From assembly GCA_016801845.1 (NCBI GenBank), contig CM028909.1, forward strand, positions 4,029,813 through 4,093,812: a stretch of 64,000 nt of DNA, written 5' to 3'. Below the pieces are notes generated by a model that was given only the letters and a program-made list of their open reading frames with translations, was not told where the DNA came from and did no database searches. Shown here one piece after another: positions 58,066 to 64,000 of the stretch (its first letter is position 1; each line of letters opens with the position of its first letter). Both the position numbers and the translations under genes were made by a program. Source of the DNA: Polydactylus sextarius (Eukaryota > Chordata > Actinopteri > Polynemidae).

Positions 58066-58486
58066 ATGGCCAACAATCATGTGTCTGTCAAGGACAAAGC
58101 TGCAGATGAACAGAAGGTGCTGTCTGCTTTTTGTCTTTTCATTCATCCTCAGCTCTTTGTGACTCCTCAGTACTTAGAAAATCAGGACCAGAGAGAAGAC
58201 CTTGACTTTAAAAACACATTCAAAAAAAAATAGACAGGAGAGGGATCCACAATGTGAGAAGCACACAGATATTTTCCTTTATATTTTCATAACCCCACAT
58301 ATATTCAGGTTTGTAAGAGGACAAGTGTACTGTCAAGTTCCTGTGCTCCTTCACTTCACCATTATTTGCTTTCTCTCTCTCTCTTTTTTTCCCCCCTTTT
58401 TCCCTGTTGGGCAGCACATGGAGGCAGAAAATCAATACAAAAAACTGATGGAGGAAGAGGAGGGAGCCAAAACGCTGGACAAATAA
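58066..58486 (+). CDS. candidate two-exon gene for a 40-residue small protein
   Basis: The ATG at 58066 has an excellent Kozak context (AACCATGGCC) and encodes MANNHVSVKDKAADEQK up to a CAGAAG/GTGCTG donor (exon 58066-58116). After 298 bases a very strong acceptor (long CTCT/T/C tract, then TTGGGCAG) ends at 58414. The in-phase exon 58415-58486 reads HMEAENQYKKLMEEEEG, then AKTLDK and a TAA. The predicted product is hydrophilic, charged and coiled-coil-like. The donor is weak. In another frame the second exon runs longer (to TGA near 58549, ending KELSVGEIDAVA), so the phase is uncertain and it could be a later exon of a bigger gene. Family unknown. Confidence 0.35.
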
Positions 58487-58979
58487 TTGCTTTGCACAAA
58501 GCTGAAGAGAAGGAGCTGAGTGTAGGAGAGATTGATGCCGTGGCCTGATATTACTCTTAATAACTGGAAATCTCTTTTGAGAAATATTCTTTTTTTAATG
58601 TTATACCAGAATTTGTAATTGTCTTATATAAACATAGAGCAACAAAGGCCGAGACTAAATGTTATGATACTCTAATCTGACAACTGAAATAGAATTCACT
58701 GAAGTTTGTCAAGATTAACACTGTTCTTATTCCATATTTTAAGTGTTAAAAAAGAGCATTCATCTGCTACACAAGGACAACATTGTTTATCTAAACTGAG
58801 TATTATCAAGAAAAGTTAGTGTACTTCTCCAAATGTCGCGTATTATCCCTTTAAATCCTGACACATAATACCCAGAAAATTCTTTTTTATTTATTTATTT
58901 TTTTAATATTTTTTTTTTTTTTGATATTTGCTGATCACGTTGATCAATGTCTCAGAAACTCATGTATCAAATATGATAA

Positions 58980-59183
58980 AACAGAATATCTTTTATTTGT
59001 CCCTCAAGGGGAAATTTATCTGTTTGACAGCATAAAACATTATGAAAATAGATTAACAGAAAATAAATGAATAGTTTATAAAAAAGAAAAAGGTGAAGTC
59101 TTGTGGGTGTGATGTTTTCATCTGGGACATGACAGAGTTCACATGTAGTTGTAGCGTCGGCCGACAGCGAGTTGTCGCGATGA
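58980..59183 (-). repeat. LINE-tail-like repeat, family A, copy 3
   Basis: Minus-strand tail TTTCCCCTTGAGGGACAAAT with AATAAA, the TATGCTGTCAAACAGATAAA block and the conserved core around GTCGGCCGAC (about 59155-59165) match copy 1. Beyond 59183 the copies diverge. The 160-codon minus-strand frame that crosses it is a shadow. Confidence 0.6.
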
Positions 59184-59189
59184 CTCGCG

Positions 59190-61005
59190 AGACTCCTCTG
59201 GATGTAGTACGACCAAACGCTGACAGCAAATAGCTCAATGTCCTGTGAGCAGCCGCTTAGTAACACTGATGATTCCCAGGTTATTCCACCTCTACTTAAT
59301 AAACATAACAATCTCCACGTCCTCCATGATTCTCCACGACACATGATACAGTTGACTATAAAGAGGGTTAGTTCTGTACAATCAGCCACAACATTAAAAA
59401 CTAATAACAGGTGAAAAAATAACATTGTCATCATCTTGTTACAATACAATGTTCTGCTGGAAAAAGTTGGTCTTTACCTGATATGGAAATGAGTTTGACA
59501 CAAACAGCCCACATCGTTTCAGACCATACACATGGTGATGGATCACTGTCCTTTCAGTACAACAGGTGGTTTCTGATATTGTGAGTGACGGAGGAAGCTA
59601 TTTATTCATCCCTACATAGTCAATGTTGGTTTTAACAGCAACCACTGTTGCTATACCACTGACAGTTCGGCATCAAACTTCATTCTCCAGCAGGAAAAAA
59701 GTAAAGCCAATGTTAAGATTCACTGGCTTTGCTCATCAGCAACACTGGCCTGAGGAGGTAGAGCCAGAGATGACTCTTGGTGAGAGACCATCACCAAGGG
59801 AAAACCGTACCTATAAAAACACTAAATGAATGTTTTTACACCATGTTTCAAAATGACGTGGCCTGTGTTTCTGTAGTGAAGTTTTAACTCATTACATTAA
59901 ACTTTTGTTTGCTCTGCGTTGCATCCATTACAATATTTCAAGGATCTTCCAAACAAAATAAAAAACACTGAAGTTGAAACGTTTTTCTCCCTACATCTGC
60001 TATGACCCTTTATCAAAAAAAAAAAGGAGTAATGTTTATGGTTTCAGATCCAACTGGCTGACCCTTTCTCAGAGTGAGTATAGACCACCAAAGCCAAACA
60101 ACAGGACATATAAAGGTTTTCATTAGACGTGGGTGTTCTTTTGATCAGCTCAGTGAAAAGTACTGTCACACTTGCGTGGGGGTAACAATCAGAAAAGAAC
60201 CGCTGCTGCTTTCTCACAACCAAGCTTTCAATTCAGCCAGCACACGTAGTTTTCAATCAGGTATTCATTCTTCTGTAGGTTCCAATTACCAGATACAAGG
60301 ACAAAGCTGAGGTGCATACATGTTAAGAGAAAAGGGGGAAAAAAAGATATGATGTGCACATATAAAACACTGAGCAACACATGCAAGACTCACATGGCCA
60401 GAGACACAAGGGCAGACAAACGTTTGAAACACCCACTTAAATGAAGATATTAACTTTTAATAAAGCTCATTAAATAGACATTTTAATATGTTTTAAAACA
60501 GATTTATTATTGTTATTATTATTTAAAAAGGGAATGTCAATGAAAGTAGTTGCAACAAACATTTAATGAAAATGATACAAAGCCATTTTATTTTTGCTTT
60601 AGAGACTCTGTTACACAAGGTTAAATAAATTTACAAACCACAGGTGTTGATTGTTTTGATTTGTTTTTTTCTTCAAATTCAAGATTCACCAGTTGCTTCA
60701 TTTTTTGTCCGAATGATCAAAACAGTTTCAATCTGAATTTAAAAATCATTCTGATTCCTACATAAAGACAAGAATGAAAAAACAGTCTGTGGTGCACAGA
60801 AAGTCGACTCAACCTTCTCAAACTTACTGCAGATTTTTCACAGATTTGTTTGTTTGGAGTTGAGTCAAGAGCAGCTTGAAAAATTCACTTTGGTTTTAAA
60901 TGTCACGTTTAATATCAATCAGAGGAGCCAAATGGGACATGAATATCACATTAATATACTCAGTACTTAACTTTCATTACTTGTACAGTTGTGTTGGCTC
61001 CTGCT
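59190..61005. other. unannotated; weak exon-like segment at 59694-59781
   Basis: An acceptor-like CTTCATTCTCCAG is followed by an open frame SRKKVKPMLRFTGFAHQQHW, then PEEVEPEMTL, to a GTGAGA donor at 59782. Another open stretch at 60074-60310 has a GTATTC donor-like site. Both have plausible composition but no recognised domain. The remainder is AT-rich and featureless. Confidence 0.3.
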
Positions 61006-61010
61006 TCAGT

Positions 61011-61435
61011 TCAATCAGGAGAGACTAACAAGAGATGAATTTTATTAGTACAAGAAGAATCTTTGGCGAACTGTGGAGCCGATGCTTGGGACGCAAGATA
61101 TCGCTCAGGATGATCTTTCCCCTGGGGCCTAGACACTGGTGGTGGTGGTGGAGAGGAAGCTAGAGGGTGAGTGAGCCATGACGAGGTCTTCGAAAAAGTG
61201 GCTTGACTGGAAGGAGACTGGCAACCAGGTTAAGGTGGTGAAGAGTGGGTGGTGAGTCTTGCCAATGCAAGATGCAATTATACTATACTACAATTATACT
61301 ATAATAATCCTTGCAGCTTGAAATTGATTGGTTGAAACCGCCATGCCAAAGACGAGGCTAGCAGGTGTGTAATGTGGATGCCCAGTGGGTGGTTCTGACT
61401 GAACTTTCACTAAGCTCCATTTTATGAACTAAAAA
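61011..61435 (-). repeat. LTR-like dispersed repeat, copy 2
   Basis: Contiguous counterpart of 43029-43725: AATCAGGAGAGACTAACAAG, GGGGCCTAGACACTGGTGG, GAGACTGGCAACCAGGTTAA, TTGAAATTGATTGGTTGAAA, then CTGACTGAACTTTCACTAAG without the 240-base insertion. On the minus strand it has CCAAT boxes and an AATAAA near its end, consistent with a solo LTR. The terminal TG...CA expected of an LTR is not clear, so another class is possible. Confidence 0.5.
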
Positions 61436-61439
61436 CATC

Positions 61440-61815
61440 TTCCACCACTGTCTTTAGAAATGTATTTACTCAGATACCTGCCTCCACCAGACAGCTGTTA
61501 ACAGTCACGAGGAAAGTCCATCATATCTTCATTATGTTTGTGTGAGTTTAACTGGAGCTTTCAGAGCTGCCTGATGATAATATACCTTCAATAAAACTGT
61601 GGGGGGAAAAAAAATGATGAGGCAAATGTAATAAATGTTCAGGTATTTTTCAGTAGAAAATGGAAAAGAGAAGACCAGGTGACACATCAGCGTGACTTTA
61701 GCAAGTTGTTTTACTGGACTCCACTGTCTATTTATTGTTGTTAAGATAAACCTGTTTGTGTAAAGAGTTGTGTGAACCAATAGCGGAGCCGCTCCGATTG
61801 TAGCCAAATTCTTAT
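61440..61815. other. unannotated sequence
   Basis: A GGGG/A-run at 61600-61613 is low complexity. No gene seen. Confidence 0.45.
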
Positions 61816-61819
61816 CAGC

Positions 61820-61964
61820 TTATCTTGTCCAATCCACCTTTATTCATACAGCACATTTAAAAAACACAGTAGCCAAAGCGCTGTACATAGAAACAGACAA
61901 GATAAAACACATAAACAGCTTAAAATCAACTTAAACACAAGAGTATACAAGACTAAAACACTTA

Positions 61965-61997
<33 letters not shown>

Positions 61998-62125
61998 GAC
62001 AGACACACAAGGACCACACAATTCTCATGCTGGGTTAAAAGCCAAAGAGTAAAAATGAGTTTTGAGACAAGTGAGTTTCCAGGGTGGGGGCCAGTCTGAC
62101 ATGGGCTGGTAGCTCATGAGTATCT
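61820..62125 (-). mobile_element. LINE 3' region with internal A-run
   Basis: On the plus strand TCCACCTTTATTCATACAGC, ACATTTAAAAAACACAGTAG, CAAAGCGCTGTACATAG and, after a 25-base A-run (61973-61997), AATGAGTTTTGAGACAAGTG and GGGGGCCAGTCTGACATG. The complement is the frequent L2-type 3' UTR of fish ('CTGTACAGCGCTTTGG...TGTGCTGTATAAATAAA'), preceded by the end of its ORF2. Confidence 0.6.
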
Positions 62126-62170
62126 TGTTCTGCTTGTTGACAGAAAATCAGGCAAATATGTCAGGACTAA

Positions 62171-62519
62171 TGGTTCCATTTGTACTCGGAATTTGGAATT
62201 TCTGAGTTCCGAGTCGGAAGTTTCAAGTGGAACTCCGCCCTAGATTGGATTTCCGAGTCAGAAAGTCAGAGGCTTTCACCAACCCCCGAGTTGAAAATCG
62301 AAGATGGCTGCCCCGCGAGTAAACAGAGTAGAAGCTCCTGTAATATTCTGTTTATTAGCACTTCTGACTAGCTTTTGTTACGCTAAATCAATCGTTTACA
62401 TAGTATTGTTCGACGTATACTGATAACATTAACTGATTTTTCCGACTTAGAGTAACTGGAATGCTGATAACTAGGCTGCAACGTCATTCCCAGCTCCGAC
62501 ATCTGAGATAAATGGAACG
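62171..62519. mobile_element. small TIR element with GGTTCCATTT ends (PIF/Harbinger-like)
   Basis: The left end TGGTTCCATTTGTACTCGGA and the complement of the right end, CGTTCCATTTATCTCAGAT, are inverted. CTGAGTTCCGAGTCGG near the left and CCAGCTCCGACATCTG near the right reinforce this. TAA lies outside the left end and TAG outside the right, compatible with the 3-bp TWA-type duplication of PIF/Harbinger elements but not exact. A 63-codon frame inside is a shadow. AAGATGGCTGCC is a promoter-like motif often found in such elements. Confidence 0.55.
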
Positions 62520-62524
62520 TAGCA

Positions 62525-62945
62525 GAACGTACAGAAGCCGGAACCTGGAAGTTACTTCACTTCCTGAGCCTCCTCCCTTCCCACGTCACCCACAGTCAGG
62601 TGCCCTGATGAGCGTCACTATGACTTTCTTCATGCTACGCTTTTGATGCAGCTTGTTGTTAACTGGGTTTTGGTTTGTGTGCGATAACTGCTGTGGTTGA
62701 TGCACAAGTGGTTTGTTTACAATTAATTACTGTATTCACACTTGGTTGATAGTTTTGAGGACTCCGACAAGACATGATCATTTCTCTTTTCCACCTAGTT
62801 AACCTCCTTGTTGTGTTAGAATTAGAATCAGGGAAAATCCTCTTTTATCCTGTTATTGTACTACTTCCAGAATAAAATAATGTTGGCAAAATCTCATAAT
62901 ATCAGGGTTTTTTTTAGGTTGCAATCCTCACAGAAGGTTTTACCA
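62525..62945. other. unannotated sequence between MITE and gene 3' end
   Basis: No ORF or repeat end identified. It lies just beyond the predicted polyadenylation site of the minus-strand edge gene. Confidence 0.4.
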
Positions 62946-62949
62946 ATCG

Positions 62950-63883
62950 TTTTCAAATAAATTTCAGTGCTTTATTCATTTTTCTGTGAGGGTCCAATCT
63001 TCACACTAATGCTTTGATGCTCTTCGAGTGTTGTTAGGATAAAACAGAGTTTTTTTTTTTTTAAAAAAGGTGTTGCAATACTGAGGCAATGTTTTTGCGT
63101 GTAAGATTCTTATCACTGGAGGCAGAACTGAGTTTCTCTCAAGAGCACATAGGATGACGGACCCAAGTAAAATAAAAAGAACGTGTTCTTGAAGAACATT
63201 TTTTGAGGAAAAAAAAAAGCACTAAAAAGAAAATGGAAGCTTGCCTTCCAGAACCAAGAACATAAAATAAATCCCAAATGTACAAAATCAAAACTACATC
63301 TAAACAACCTAACTAAAAAAAAATAAATAATAAAAAAAAGGAAAAACTGACTTCTTATTCTTAATGAAAAGAGGAGAAAAATAATTGACAGTCTCCCCTG
63401 CTGCTTCAGATAACAACTACTCTTTACAAAGATGACAACATGAACTGAGTTTGTACTAAACACAGGCTCCTGTACAGTAAAAAAAAGAAAGAAAAGAAAA
63501 AGCAGACATGCACAAGACACCTCTGATCTCTTTTTTTATATTTAAACAATACAAAAAAAAATTATAATAATGAAAATGTCACTAGAATAATAAAAGAAAG
63601 AAAAATGCCATCTCATCTCCCAGAGACTATTATAGGTCTGCAAAAGAAATTTGATTTTTAAGATAAACAAATATTGAACCGAGTGGGTTTGGAGGTGTTG
63701 GGTTTCTCCGCCCCAGTGAAACAGAAGGTTTTGTCTTAACCTGACCAACAGTGTTTTCTTCCCACATAAAGAAGCCTGGAGACCAAACATCCTAAAAAAA
63801 TGACATAATGGCTGACAACAACCCACATGAAATGTGGAGAGGCATCAGAACAATAACAGACTACAGGAGCAGCAGCCAGCAGA
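62950..63883 (-). other. probable 3' UTR of the right-edge gene
   Basis: On the minus strand this follows directly from the TGA at 63886-63884. It is U-rich, with many ATTTA- and TTTTTATT-like stretches, and a canonical AATAAA lies at 62976-62971 (TTTATT on the plus strand). A UTR of about 900 bases is ordinary for a fish gene. The 135-codon minus-strand frame inside (63113-63520) is a phenylalanine-rich artefact of U-rich DNA. Confidence 0.45.
62971..62976 (-). terminator. candidate polyadenylation signal AATAAA
   Basis: AATAAAGCACTG on the minus strand, about 910 bases beyond the stop codon of the edge gene. It is the best hexamer I see between the stop codon and the MITE at 62171-62519. 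Confidence 0.4.
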
Positions 63884-64000
63884 TCAGTCACGACCCCACT
63901 CTGCCTTAAATAGTTTCTTTGCACACACTTTGACACACCTGGCAGCAGAGAGACTGTACATCTTCCACAGGTGGAGCAGCCCGAGCCTCTCATCCTGCAG
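63884..64000 (-). CDS. C-terminal 38 codons of an unrecognised host protein (partial)
   Basis: From the window edge the minus strand is open in one frame to a TGA at 63886-63884. It reads LQDERLGLLHLWKMYSLSAA, then RCVKVCAKKLFKAEWGRD. The composition (balanced charge, Lys and Cys, no low complexity, GC-richer codons) contrasts with all nearby DNA; one of the other two frames has early stops and the third gives a longer, cysteine-rich but less protein-like reading. A U-rich 3' UTR and AATAAA follow. There is no acceptor inside the window, so the exon starts further right and the gene runs off the edge. I do not recognise the family. The tail looks amphipathic and helical (KMYSLSAARCVKVCAKKLFK). 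Confidence 0.6.
   Translation of the reverse strand: MQDERLGLLHLWKMYSLSAARCVKVCAKKLFKAEWGRD

Noticed and set aside
58967..59449. 160-codon frame on the minus strand
   Set aside because: Runs through the LINE-tail repeat and U-rich sequence; a shadow of the repeat.
63113..63520. 135-codon phenylalanine-rich frame on the minus strand
   Set aside because: Artefact of A/T-rich 3' UTR-like sequence, not a membrane protein.

Overview
The window reads as teleost fish nuclear DNA, probably from a spiny-rayed (percomorph-type) species. It is AT-rich and full of long TG, TA, TC and TATC microsatellites. It carries decayed pieces of repeat families typical of fish: Tc1-like, hAT-like and TTAA-targeting DNA transposons, L2/CR1/Rex-type LINE 3' ends, and tRNA-derived SINEs. 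I see no bacterial, plasmid or phage feature. The window is gene-poor: about 63 kb has no convincing conserved protein gene, and most sequence I could classify is old transposon debris.

The best-supported host gene lies at the extreme right edge on the minus strand. It has the last 38 codons of an unrecognised protein (63884-64000) and a probable 3' UTR running left to a polyadenylation signal near 62971. Weaker host-gene candidates are: a CpG-rich, CRE-containing, possibly divergent promoter with a first exon on the minus strand (15365-15870); a two-exon small-protein model with an excellent Kozak start (58066-58486); a hydrophobic, tail-anchor-like terminal exon (56645-56772); a GC-rich segment open on both strands (33715-33858); and an 86-codon ORF on the minus strand (46268-46525). 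None has a recognised family, so they are hypotheses.

Layout: 0.4-1.1 kb, LINE tails on the minus strand; 1.65-2.28 kb, full-length TTAA foldback element; 4.1-7.2 kb, fish repeats and an L2-type LINE end; 7.2-12.3 kb, mostly unannotated; 12.3-13.15 kb, internally deleted Tc1 element next to a TG/TA microsatellite; 13.9-15.1 kb, strong hairpin and LINE fragments; 15.4-17.2 kb, CpG-rich promoter-like region followed by two TIR elements; 18.9-20.9 kb, a TIR element and a hAT element with preserved target-site duplications; 22.4-23.0 kb, purine tract, G-quadruplex motif and microsatellites; 23.5-25.0 kb, two more TTAA elements; 26.8 and 32.2 kb, tRNA-type SINEs; 33.1-33.6 kb, compound microsatellite and LINE; 35.8 kb, LINE 3' end; 38.9 kb, 10-bp minisatellite; 40.0-40.6 kb, TIR element and SINE; 43.0-43.7 kb, LTR-like repeat with an insertion carrying a perfect hairpin; 44.6 kb, fourth TTAA copy; 45.4-47.7 kb, hAT remnant and a TG-flanked repeat; 51.1-51.9 kb, L2-type LINE; 54.8-57.3 kb, LINE fragments; 58-59.8 kb, gene candidates and a LINE tail; 61.0-62.5 kb, second LTR-like copy, LINE 3' end and a small TIR element; 62.95-64.0 kb, 3' end of the edge gene.

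No operon-like cooperation between genes can be read here. What is coherent is the repeat biology: several small non-autonomous families are present in two to four copies, so they can be compared inside the window.
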